A DNA stretch of 9,171 nucleotides from an uncultured Bacteroidales bacterium (GTDB lineage: Bacteria; Bacteroidota; Bacteroidia; Bacteroidales; UBA932). The notes below the pieces were generated by a model, which worked only from the letters and a program-made list of their open reading frames with translations, had not been told where the DNA came from and ran no database searches. The stretch covers positions 1 through 9,171 of the forward strand of contig CAKUPC010000054.1 in NCBI GenBank assembly GCA_934675095.1, read 5' to 3'. Numbering within the stretch: position 1 is the first letter of the stretch; every line of letters begins with the position of its first letter. Made by a program: the position numbers and the translations under genes. This document shows, in pieces, positions 1 to 6,522 of this stretch.

Positions 1-339
1 AGCCTTTTCGTGAATGCCTACGGAGGTCATGTCAATGGCAAGGTGGATCTTGAAATGCGAGGTTGCGACGGTCGGAAAATCAGAGTGCAATGCCGCCGTA
101 CCGACAACATTGCCCCGGAAGTTCGGGACATCATCCGCTACAACGACAGTTTCAGCAGGAAAGAGCGGCGTTGCAGGCGCGGGGACTTCATCCCGATGCG
201 GCGTCTCTCCTCCCCTCACCTATGGTCCTGCGCGGTTCCGGAAGGCATTGTGATTGGTGGGGACACGGAGGTAAGGGTGATATACTCTGACAGGACAATG
301 TCTTTCAGCGGCAAGGTCACGCCGGAGCGCCGCGACTGA
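1..339 (+). CDS. possible C-terminal part of an uncharacterised protein (partial at left edge)
   Basis: This is the only forward frame open at the left edge; it runs 112 codons without a stop to TGA at 337-339. A Met at position 10 is available, but the frame is already open before it, so the true start may lie outside the window. I do not recognise the protein. Its last part (about codons 80-112) alternates hydrophobic and polar residues and could be a beta-rich domain. Against it: it is very Arg-rich (about one residue in six), contains several Cys, and the antisense frame over 1-219 reads about equally well. Codon-position base composition does not separate the two strands. The antisense reading has a TAG at 220-222 and no good ATG, so the forward frame is preferred. 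It could also be non-coding or a decayed gene. Confidence 0.3.
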   Translation, partial: SLFVNAYGGHVNGKVDLEMRGCDGRKIRVQCRRTDNIAPEVRDIIRYNDSFSRKERRCRRGDFIPMRRLSSPHLWSCAVPEGIVIGGDTEVRVIYSDRTMSFSGKVTPERRD

Positions 340-450
340 GCGGGCGAGCCGTACCCTGCCGGATATAAAGCCGGCTTGCCCCGGATTGAGGGCTTGCAAT
401 GAGCTGGGGGGTGTAATGAATAAGAAGTTTGTAACTAGCGAAAGTTTGTA
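340..450 (+). other. intergenic leader upstream of the metalloprotease gene
   Basis: This 111-base gap holds a weak GC hairpin at 358-372 (5-bp arms GCCGG and CCGGC) with no T-tract, so it is not a convincing terminator. It also holds a perfect 10-bp direct repeat (AAGTTTGTAA at 425-434 and 442-451). No exact TAnnTTTG -7 element was found; both repeat copies contain the TTTG half but lack the TA at the right distance. The metalloprotease promoter is therefore unassigned. It could lie here or further upstream if the gene is co-transcribed with the left-edge frame. Confidence 0.4.
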
Positions 451-451
451 A
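425..451 (+). repeat. 10-bp direct repeat just before the metalloprotease start
   Basis: AAGTTTGTAA occurs at 425-434 and again at 442-451, so the second copy ends on the first base of the proposed start codon. The period is 17 bases. A longer partial similarity (GTAATGAAT at 413-421 and 448-456) overlaps it, which suggests a small local duplication. It may be a regulator site or a slippage product; nothing in the sequence decides between these. Confidence 0.45.
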
Positions 452-3075
452 TGAATGAAAGGAATATGATAAGGATTTCAAAGAGAATGCTCGTGGGCGC
501 CTGCGCGGCGATGTTCATTGCGGTTGCCTTCCCGGCACCGCTCCGCGCCGCGTGCGCCGTGGATGAATCGAAGACTGAAAAGACCGACAGCGCCTTATCC
601 AAGGGCGGGAAGAACCTTTATGAAAAGACCTTCATAAAGGACAAAACCTGCGTCACTGCCGGCTCTGAAGGCGGCTTCATGAAACTGCACCACTGCGGCA
701 AGAAGCTCTATGTCGAGCTTCCTAAGGAGAATTTCGGCAGGAGGATGCTGATAGCCTCCACGGTCACTGCGGTGAGCGACCCGGAGATTCTCTCCGTAGG
801 ATACAAGCCGGTGAAGCCGCTCCATGTCAGGTTTGAGCGCGCCGACAGCCTCACCATAAATCTCTGCGAAATCAGTCCACGCCCCGACCACGACATGAGC
901 GACCCTACTGAAGTCAGGGCGGTGGAGCGCAATTCGCTCGACACGGTCCTTGAGACTTTCAGCCTCTTCTGCGAGAGTCCGGACGGAAGCGCGGTGGTCT
1001 TTGAGGCCGGAGCGTTCTTCAGCGGGGACAACTCGCGGCTCGGGCCGGTGAAGTCGGGCACATCGAACCTCGTCAGCACGAAATACACCCTGAAGAAGAA
1101 CTCCCCTCTCATCGAGGGCGTCAAGGCGTTCAGCGACAACGTGAGCATAGTTTCGCGATACACCTACACCGTCAATTCCGACATACTCGGCCTGGCCGTC
1201 CTCCGCAAGGACGAGCCCTACACCATACGCACGACGAGGAGCATCCTGCTGCTGCCGGAGCACAGAATGCGGCCGCGCATGGCCGACTCAAGGCTTGGAA
1301 TTTTCCTCTCCAACCGGCGCAATCTCAATAATGACGGGGACAACATCGGGGTCTATTCCGTGATTCACCGCTGGGACGTGCAGCCAACCGACACTGCGGC
1401 ATGGCTCCGCGGAGAGGCAGTGGAGCCCCGGAAACACATCGTGTTCTATATGGACGACGCATTCCCGGAAAAATGGAAAACAGCCGCCGCGAACGGCATC
1501 CTGCGGTGGAACAGCGCGTTTGAGGACATCGGGCTCAAGGATGTCATTCAGGTGCGCGATTTCCCTGCCGACGACCCGGAGTTCGACCCGGACAATCTGA
1601 AGTATTCCTGCATAAGGTACATCCCTTCGACGGTCGCCAACGCCATGGGACCTTCATGGGTGGATCCCGAGACGGGAGAAATCATAAACGCATCGATTCT
1701 GGTCTATAACGATGTGGTGAAGCTTGCGAACGGGTGGCGCTTCTGCCAGACCTCGCAGATTGACCCTCGTGTGAGGGGCAGGAGGATGCCGGAAGATGTG
1801 TTCGACGAGACTATGGAGTACATCGTCGCTCACGAGATGGGGCACTGCCTCGGCTTCATGCACAATATGGCGGCCTCGGCGGCATTCCCCACCGACTCGC
1901 TGCGCAGTGCCTCATTCACGCAAAAGTATGGAACGACTCCATCCATAATGGATTATGCGCGTTTCAACTATGTCGCGCAGCCGCAGGACGAGGGTGTCAG
2001 GCTCACCCCGCCGTTCCTCGGTGAATATGACCGTTTCCTCGTTAAATATGCCTACTGTCCGGTTCCGGACGCCGTGACATTTAAGGATGATGCGGCTGCG
2101 GTGGAAAAATGGGTCGATGAGAAGGCGGGAGACCCGGCCTACCGCTACGGAAGGCAGCAGGTTTCCGCACGCTACGACCCGAGCGCGATTGAGGAGGATT
2201 TGGGCGACGACCCGATGAAGTCCTCCCGCTACGGCATTGACAATCTTAAGTATATCCTCGCCCATTTCAACGAATGGATGGACGACTCGAACGACCGGGA
2301 CGGGACTCTTCGCCAGTACCGCTACGAACAGCTTGTGAAGCAGTACTACCGCTACATCAGCAATGTCATCATGAATGTAGGTGGCGTCTATCTCTACCCC
2401 TCATCGGCGGAACAGGATGCCCCGAAGGCCGTGGCCGTGCCTGCAAGCGTTCAGAAAGAGTCGCTCAAGTGGGTGATTGACGAGATTCGCCACAGCGACT
2501 GGGTTTCGGACAGGTCGGTGACGGAAAAGTTCCCTATTGCCATCGACAAGGGACGCATTGTCCAGTTCAACGCCGCGTCCGATCTCTTTTCCACCTTCAG
2601 CAACGTGATTCTTTCCTCCCACATCGCCTCCCCCGACGATGCCTACACGCTGATGAACTGGCTTGAGGACATAAGCGGCGAGCTTTTCGGGAAAAGAATT
2701 AAGAAGCCGTCCAGGGCGGAGATGATCATGCAGAAGGTCTATGTGGCGACCCTGATTTCCGGCGCGGACAAGAGGGTGAGCACGGCAAAGCAGACGCTCC
2801 TCGCCGACGAGGATGACATTCGCCTGCTCGATGTCCCTGTTTGCGGAGACCCTTATGACGACAGCGAAGACAGCGCCTTCGGAAAGGCCGGCTACAGCTG
2901 GCAGTCCAAGCTGAACATCAAATCCATCAACAATTCCCGAGAACTGTTCTACGGCGAACTTCTGAGGCTGAAGGATATCCTATACTGCTATCATGCCAGA
3001 GCACCGCGGGACGAATATGAACGCCACTACAGCGAACTCCTCCGTCAGATTGAGGAGGCAGCCGCAATACGTTAG
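451..3075 (+). CDS. exported zinc-dependent metalloprotease, DUF5117/DUF4953 type
   Basis: This is a predicted secreted or periplasmic zinc endopeptidase of 874 residues, a normal length for the family. Residues about 7-33 form a signal peptide: a basic n-region (RISKR), a hydrophobic core, and a likely signal peptidase I site after PLRA; the following Cys is not in a good lipobox. Residues about 55-100 and 100-295 match the DUF5118- and DUF5117-like N-terminal parts, ending in the characteristic PRMADSRLG stretch. The catalytic region has HEMGHCLGFMH (H461, E462, H465, H471 at bases 1831-1863) and a Met-turn SIMDY with M500, together the metzincin pattern. ATG 451 overlaps a repeat and lacks a ribosome site. 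ATG 466 follows GAAAGG closely and still leaves an intact signal peptide, so it is a fair alternative. The substrate is unknown. The gene ends one base from the convergent ALDH gene. Confidence 0.93.
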   Translation: MNERNMIRISKRMLVGACAAMFIAVAFPAPLRAACAVDESKTEKTDSALSKGGKNLYEKTFIKDKTCVTAGSEGGFMKLHHCGKKLYVELPKENFGRRMLIASTVTAVSDPEILSVGYKPVKPLHVRFERADSLTINLCEISPRPDHDMSDPTEVRAVERNSLDTVLETFSLFCESPDGSAVVFEAGAFFSGDNSRLGPVKSGTSNLVSTKYTLKKNSPLIEGVKAFSDNVSIVSRYTYTVNSDILGLAVLRKDEPYTIRTTRSILLLPEHRMRPRMADSRLGIFLSNRRNLNNDGDNIGVYSVIHRWDVQPTDTAAWLRGEAVEPRKHIVFYMDDAFPEKWKTAAANGILRWNSAFEDIGLKDVIQVRDFPADDPEFDPDNLKYSCIRYIPSTVANAMGPSWVDPETGEIINASILVYNDVVKLANGWRFCQTSQIDPRVRGRRMPEDVFDETMEYIVAHEMGHCLGFMHNMAASAAFPTDSLRSASFTQKYGTTPSIMDYARFNYVAQPQDEGVRLTPPFLGEYDRFLVKYAYCPVPDAVTFKDDAAAVEKWVDEKAGDPAYRYGRQQVSARYDPSAIEEDLGDDPMKSSRYGIDNLKYILAHFNEWMDDSNDRDGTLRQYRYEQLVKQYYRYISNVIMNVGGVYLYPSSAEQDAPKAVAVPASVQKESLKWVIDEIRHSDWVSDRSVTEKFPIAIDKGRIVQFNAASDLFSTFSNVILSSHIASPDDAYTLMNWLEDISGELFGKRIKKPSRAEMIMQKVYVATLISGADKRVSTAKQTLLADEDDIRLLDVPVCGDPYDDSEDSAFGKAGYSWQSKLNIKSINNSRELFYGELLRLKDILYCYHARAPRDEYERHYSELLRQIEEAAAIR
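1831..1863 (+). other. zinc-binding catalytic motif HExxHxxGxxH of the metalloprotease
   Basis: These codons give HEMGHCLGFMH. The three His residues (461, 465, 471) are the expected zinc ligands and E462 the general base. The Gly before the third ligand and the downstream SIMDY Met-turn near bases 1939-1953 are metzincin features. All key residues are present, so the enzyme is expected to be active. Confidence 0.9.
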
Positions 3076-3076
3076 C

Positions 3077-4456
3077 CTACAGCAGCTTTTTGGTCAGGCC
3101 GAAGAGCTTGTAGGGCATATAGCGGAACGGAAGGTCGAGGAACGTCGGGGTGCTCACGACTGCCCTGTAATGAGTGAAGGCGTCGAAGCTTCTTCTGCCG
3201 TGGTAGGAAGACATTCCGGAGTTTCCCACGCCGCCGAAAGGAAGGTTTTCGTTGGCTATGTGCATTATGGTGTCGTTGATGCAGGCCCCGCCGGACGAGG
3301 TGCGGCGGAGGACTTGTTTGCCTCTGCCGCCGAAATAGTAGAGCGCGAGCGGTTTTGGACGGCCGGCGATGAAGTCCGTGGCCTCGTCGATGTCTGAGAA
3401 TGTGAGAACCGGGAATATGGGGCCGAATATCTCCTCCTGCATGAGGGGCGAGTCCGGGCTTACATTGTCGAGCACGGTAGGCTCAAAATAACGCTCGGAC
3501 TCATCGGTGTGCCCGCCGAAGACTATATCTCCGCATCCGAGGTATCCTTTGAGTCTCTCAAATGCACGGTCATTCACTATCCTGACATAGTGCCGGCTCT
3601 CCTGCGGATTCTCTCCGAGCAGGTTGTGGAATTCCTTTTTCAAAGCCGCAAGAAAAGTGTCCCTGACGGATTTGTGAACCATAAGATAGTCAGGAGCGAT
3701 GCAGGTCTGTCCGGCGTTCAGGGTCTTGCCCCATGCGATGCGGCGCGCGGCAATTTCAATGTCCGCATCCTCGTCAACGATGCAGGGACTCTTGCCTCCG
3801 AGTTCAAGAACTACGGGCGTCAGATTCTTTGATGCCGCTTCCATCACCTGCCGTCCGAGCGACGGGCTTCCGGTGAAGAAAATCAGGTCCCATTTCATGT
3901 CAAGCAGTTGCCTGTTCACTTCCCTGTTGCCCTGAACAACCGCCACTATGCGCTCGGAGAAGGTCTCTGAAATCATCTTCTCCAGAACGAGCGAAACTTC
4001 CGGGACATAGGGCGAAGGCTTGAGAACGGCAGTGCATCCTGCCGAAAGTGCGCCGACAAGAGGGTTCAGAAGCAGTTGAACAGGATAGTTCCACGGCGCG
4101 ATAATCAACGAGTTGCCTAAAGGTTCGGATATAACCCGGCTACGGGACGGGAACATCTTCAGCGGGGTGCGCTCGCGTTTGGGAGCTGCCCATCCTGCAA
4201 GGTGCTTCAGATGGTTGTCGATTTCCCCGAGCACTATGCTCAGTTCCGTGAGATATGCCTCCTCATAGGACTTGTGCAGGTCCTTCCACAGCGCGTCGGC
4301 AAGCGGCCTTTCCCATTTCAGCAAAGCCTTTTTAAGCGCCTTCAGTCTTTCACGCCTTCCGCTCAGACCCATAGTCTCGCCGGAACGGAACGCCTTTGCC
4401 TGAGAGCGGCGGATTACCGCCAATTCTTCCGCGGATGTATTCTTCATCGTATTCAT
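3077..4456 (-). CDS. aldehyde dehydrogenase, class 3 (fatty aldehyde dehydrogenase-like)
   Basis: It oxidises an aldehyde to a carboxylic acid with NAD(P)+. The 459-residue length is typical of the compact ALDH3 branch rather than the ~490-500-residue ALDH1/2 branch. Visible motifs are APWNYP (120-125), the cofactor Lys in VLKPSP (K146), FFTGS (193-197), catalytic Glu in LELGGK (E218), nucleophile Cys in GQTC (C252), EEIFGP (from 341) and the ALDH3 signature NLPFGGVGNSGM near 403-414, followed by SYHGRRSFDAFTH. There is no signal peptide; the C-terminal tail (YMPYKLFGLTKKLL) is hydrophobic and basic and could touch a membrane, as in fatty aldehyde dehydrogenases. A GTG sits one codon upstream (4459), and ATG at 4447 is also possible. 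The gene follows the SDR gene by about 60 bases with no terminator between, so co-transcription is likely. Substrate chain length is inferred only from the family. Confidence 0.92.
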   Translation of the reverse strand: MNTMKNTSAEELAVIRRSQAKAFRSGETMGLSGRRERLKALKKALLKWERPLADALWKDLHKSYEEAYLTELSIVLGEIDNHLKHLAGWAAPKRERTPLKMFPSRSRVISEPLGNSLIIAPWNYPVQLLLNPLVGALSAGCTAVLKPSPYVPEVSLVLEKMISETFSERIVAVVQGNREVNRQLLDMKWDLIFFTGSPSLGRQVMEAASKNLTPVVLELGGKSPCIVDEDADIEIAARRIAWGKTLNAGQTCIAPDYLMVHKSVRDTFLAALKKEFHNLLGENPQESRHYVRIVNDRAFERLKGYLGCGDIVFGGHTDESERYFEPTVLDNVSPDSPLMQEEIFGPIFPVLTFSDIDEATDFIAGRPKPLALYYFGGRGKQVLRRTSSGGACINDTIMHIANENLPFGGVGNSGMSSYHGRRSFDAFTHYRAVVSTPTFLDLPFRYMPYKLFGLTKKLL

Positions 4457-4459
4457 CAC

Positions 4460-4516
4460 TGTATATTATTTCGCTCATTCATCATTTTGTGGAGACAGAC
4501 ATTCCACGCCGGCCGG
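4460..4516 (-). other. short gap between SDR and ALDH genes
   Basis: There is no T-tract terminator here. It contains only a weak 5-bp stem (GTGGA 4489-4493 / TCCAC 4503-4507) and a 10-bp GC palindrome, GCCGGCCGGC, at 4508-4517 that abuts the SDR stop codon. The spacing and lack of a terminator support a two-gene transcript. The palindrome could slow 3' decay of the upstream message, but this is a guess. Confidence 0.4.
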
Positions 4517-5371
4517 CTATGCCGTCTTTCGCGCAGACATGACAACACATCTCCCCGAAGCGGCCCTGCGCCCGGTAAAATGGTTCATCACCGAATACAC
4601 CCCAAATATTTTGCCGAATATGAAGTCAAAGAGCGCATTTGGCAAAACTCCCTGCCAAAAACGGATGAAATGCTCCGGAAAAGGCAGTCCCTTGAAGTCC
4701 TTGTCACGGCATATCGCTCCCATGATTTTCTTCGCCGTCGGCTCCGGTTCGAGTATGTTGAACACTTTTGAGGCAACCCCGTCGAACATTCCGGTGTTTA
4801 TGAAGTAAGGTGCTATACAGGTGACTTTCACATTGCTGTGCGCCTGCTTCAGCTCAATCCGGAGCGACTCAGTCCATCCGACTACCGCCCATTTGCTCGC
4901 GCAATAGACGGACAGTTTCGGAACCCCAAGCATACCGGCGGCGGAAGCTATATTGCAGATGTGACCGCTGTTCCTCAGCATCATATCAGGCAGTATCTCC
5001 AGAGCGACGAGCATCGGTGCGGTTGCATTCACGTCCATGGTGAGCCTGATGTCCGAAACCTTCTGTCTCTCGAAAGTGCTGTTGCCGCGAACGACTCCGG
5101 CATTGTTGATCAGTATGTCAACATATCCCACTTCTTCCTTTACCTTCTCGTATGCCGCTGAGATTTCCTTTTCATCAGAAACATTCACCTTGTAGCAATG
5201 GACATTTCCCCCTTTTGAAAGTTCCGTTCTTGCCGATTCCATCCCGTCCGGATTAACATCCCAGATAATGAGATTGGCAGCGCCTTTTTCCAGAGCCATT
5301 CTTCCCATGATTTTCCCGATTCCGGAAGCGCCTCCGGTAATCAGCACATTCTTGTTCTTGAATTCTGACAT
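4517..5371 (-). CDS. classical short-chain dehydrogenase/reductase (SDR), retinol dehydrogenase-like
   Basis: This is an NAD(P)-dependent alcohol/carbonyl oxidoreductase of 284 residues. Numbered from MSEF, it shows the Rossmann motif TGGASGIG (12-19), an Asp ending strand beta-2 (IIWD, D38; favours NAD over NADP), NNAG (89-92), and the catalytic set N115, S143, Y156 and K160 (YCASK). The stretch around S143-K160 resembles SDR16C-type hydrophobic alcohol dehydrogenases. The C-terminal 60 residues are rich in Phe, Ile and Leu, consistent with a lipophilic substrate or membrane contact. The frame extends upstream to an ATG at 5419, but that would add a basic non-conserved leader and place the start upstream of the proposed promoter (5406-5413). 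Position 5371 with an A/T-rich leader is therefore preferred. It is the first gene of a likely operon with ALDH, which suggests alcohol to aldehyde to acid. Confidence 0.9.
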   Translation of the reverse strand: MSEFKNKNVLITGGASGIGKIMGRMALEKGAANLIIWDVNPDGMESARTELSKGGNVHCYKVNVSDEKEISAAYEKVKEEVGYVDILINNAGVVRGNSTFERQKVSDIRLTMDVNATAPMLVALEILPDMMLRNSGHICNIASAAGMLGVPKLSVYCASKWAVVGWTESLRIELKQAHSNVKVTCIAPYFINTGMFDGVASKVFNILEPEPTAKKIMGAICRDKDFKGLPFPEHFIRFWQGVLPNALFDFIFGKIFGVYSVMNHFTGRRAASGRCVVMSARKTA

Positions 5372-5405
5372 ATCTATTAAATTTTTGCGTATGATTTTAC
5401 GGCGA

Positions 5406-5413
5406 CAAAAATA
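5406..5413 (-). promoter_or_regulatory. candidate Bacteroidetes -7 promoter element for SDR-ALDH
   Basis: Read on the minus strand the bases are TATTTTTG, an exact match to the TAnnTTTG consensus of the Bacteroidetes primary sigma factor. Transcription would begin near 5400, leaving about 30 bases before the ATG at 5371. No well-spaced -33 TTTG was found; the nearest is at 5444-5441, too far. An 8-base pattern with two free positions arises by chance fairly often, so this rests on its location. Confidence 0.4.
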
Positions 5414-5523
5414 ATTCATCTGTATGCATTAGGCACGCACCAAACGCACATTTGGGACAAAGGGGCACTTATTTGTGACGAAATATGCAGTGGTGCGCTT
5501 GCGCTTTTGTCGGTTATATTGCT

Positions 5524-5531
5524 TAACTTTG
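5524..5531 (+). promoter_or_regulatory. candidate -7 promoter element for the LytTR gene
   Basis: TAACTTTG is an exact match to TAnnTTTG. Possible -33 partners are TTG at 5499-5501 (22 bases away) and TTTTG at 5505-5509 (14 bases away); neither spacing is ideal. Transcription would begin near 5537 and give a leader of about 65 bases that contains the palindrome at 5554-5569. Confidence 0.5.
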
Positions 5532-5553
5532 CAGATGTTTGTGTGATTTATGG

Positions 5554-5569
5554 ATTCGTATTTACGAAT
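5554..5569. promoter_or_regulatory. perfect 7-2-7 palindrome, candidate operator or leader hairpin
   Basis: ATTCGTA (5554-5560) and TACGAAT (5563-5569) are exact inverted copies around a TT spacer. The overlapping CGTATT/AATACG pairing extends the symmetry to 5571. A related half-site, AATCGTA, recurs at 5582-5588, 28 bases from the first. The palindrome lies just downstream of the LytTR -7 element, a position suited to repression or autoregulation. In RNA it would form only a small hairpin. Confidence 0.45.
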
Positions 5570-5601
5570 ACGTCATTTATGAATCGTAGATTGTCAATAG
5601 G

Positions 5602-6489
5602 ATGATGACTATGGATAAGCGTATTGTCGAAAAGTTGAGACGTGGCATTCCGAGAAAGCTCAGAACCGGGGATTTTCCATATTCGTCGGTTCTATATACG
5701 CTCGCATTCTCAGCCGTGTTCCTGCTTCTCTATCAGCCTTTCTCGTCCTCGGCCTGGTTCTCGCTGATAACGCTGAAGCTGGCGGGTCTGACAGTACTCT
5801 TTTTCTCTTTGTCGGTAATACTGCTGCTTGTAAGCAAGGCTGTCTTCATAAGGTTCTGCCGCACCCGCGTGGCCAGACTATGGCAGTTCATCATCTGGTC
5901 GTTTGCCGAATTTTTGGCAATCGCGCTGCTTTATGTAGTCTTTACCCTTGTCTTTTCCCTCGGCAACTACGATTCGGTCTGCTCATTGATTTTCAAGGCG
6001 ATTCCGTGCGTCGCGCTCATCCTGCTGATTCCATATTCAATAACGTTCATTCTGACCGATTATTATCAGTCTCTGGAAGAACGCGGACTCAACAGCGACG
6101 CCGGCACGCCCGCAGACAGCAAAGAGAGCAGGACACTGAAAGACAGGATGATTAACTTTGTCGATGACGGCGGTGTCCTGAGATTTTCCATAGACGTTGA
6201 CTCCATTCTGTACATAAAATCGGAAGGCAACTACGTGAACCTGTACTATGAGAAAGGGGATGTCATCGAATCCTATATGATGAGGATACCCATCGGTTCT
6301 CTTGAGGCGAAGCTTTCAAAGTCCCCCGTCGTCAGATGCCAGCGTTCCTATCTGGTGAACACGCGCCGCATCCGGATGATGCAGAACGACGGAAAATCCC
6401 TATACATCATCCTCGACAACAATGGGGTTCCCGTAATTCCGATGTCACAGACCTACGCCTCCGCTGTCTCCGACGCGCTCTCTAAGTGA
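5602..6489 (+). CDS. membrane-anchored LytTR-family transcriptional regulator
   Basis: The 295-residue protein has two parts. Residues about 26-152 carry four hydrophobic segments (about 26-45, 54-79, 95-120 and 127-152), a polytopic membrane sensor or anchor with no recognised ligand domain. Residues about 190-293 are a LytTR DNA-binding domain, seen from the family-typical IKSEGNYVNLYY (205-216) and RCQRSYLVNTRRI (245-257). There is no receiver domain and no linked histidine kinase, so it is a one-component regulator rather than a response regulator. LytTR proteins bind paired direct or inverted half-sites; the palindrome in its own leader is a candidate. Three ATGs compete (5602, 5605, 5611). 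AGG at 5599-5601 is spaced best for 5611, giving a start at MDKRIV. Its divergent neighbour is the SDR-ALDH unit, the most likely target beyond itself. Confidence 0.9.
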   Translation: MMTMDKRIVEKLRRGIPRKLRTGDFPYSSVLYTLAFSAVFLLLYQPFSSSAWFSLITLKLAGLTVLFFSLSVILLLVSKAVFIRFCRTRVARLWQFIIWSFAEFLAIALLYVVFTLVFSLGNYDSVCSLIFKAIPCVALILLIPYSITFILTDYYQSLEERGLNSDAGTPADSKESRTLKDRMINFVDDGGVLRFSIDVDSILYIKSEGNYVNLYYEKGDVIESYMMRIPIGSLEAKLSKSPVVRCQRSYLVNTRRIRMMQNDGKSLYIILDNNGVPVIPMSQTYASAVSDALSK

Positions 6490-6522
6490 CTTCCAGGCAG
6501 TCAGAATGCCGGAAAATTCCCT
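6490..6522. other. short convergent gap between LytTR and GH13 genes
   Basis: The two stop codons are separated by 33 bases. A 4-bp stem (GGAA-AA-TTCC, 6511-6520) is present, but it has no strong T-tract in either direction, so no clear terminator is visible. Confidence 0.4.

Larger units (their letters stand above)
5420..5601. promoter_or_regulatory. divergent intergenic region between SDR-ALDH and the LytTR gene
   Basis: About 180 bases separate the two divergent units. The region is more A/T-rich than the genes and contains one exact -7 element facing right (5524-5531), a GCGC-TT-GCGC inverted repeat (5495-5504), TTTG/CAAA half-pairs around 5451-5461, and a 16-base palindrome at 5554-5569. 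The left-facing -7 element lies just outside it at 5406-5413. The arrangement allows shared control of both sides. Confidence 0.5.

Noticed and set aside
358..372. Hairpin after the left-edge frame as a terminator
   Set aside because: The stem is only 5 bp and is followed by CTTGCCCCGG rather than a T-tract.
595..1263. A 222-codon open frame on the minus strand inside the metalloprotease gene
   Set aside because: It lies wholly antisense to a gene with clear family motifs, has no recognisable domain, and is rich in residues expected from the complement of biased codons.
2100..2380. Repeated TACCGCTAC stretches in the metalloprotease gene
   Set aside because: They encode separate Tyr-Arg-Tyr positions with irregular spacing and different flanks; this is codon coincidence, not a DNA repeat.
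2993..3397. A forward frame bridging the metalloprotease end and the ALDH end
   Set aside because: It overlaps two well-supported genes and has no family resemblance; the convergent gene ends explain the region.
4202..4771. A 189-codon forward frame spanning the SDR-ALDH junction
   Set aside because: It is antisense to both genes, crosses their boundary, and shows no coherent domain.
5495..5504. GCGC-TT-GCGC inverted repeat as an operator
   Set aside because: The arms are only 4 bp and in a GC-rich context such matches are common; kept only as part of the intergenic description.
5602..6489. Two-component system reading of the LytTR gene
   Set aside because: The protein has membrane helices instead of a receiver domain and no histidine kinase gene is adjacent.
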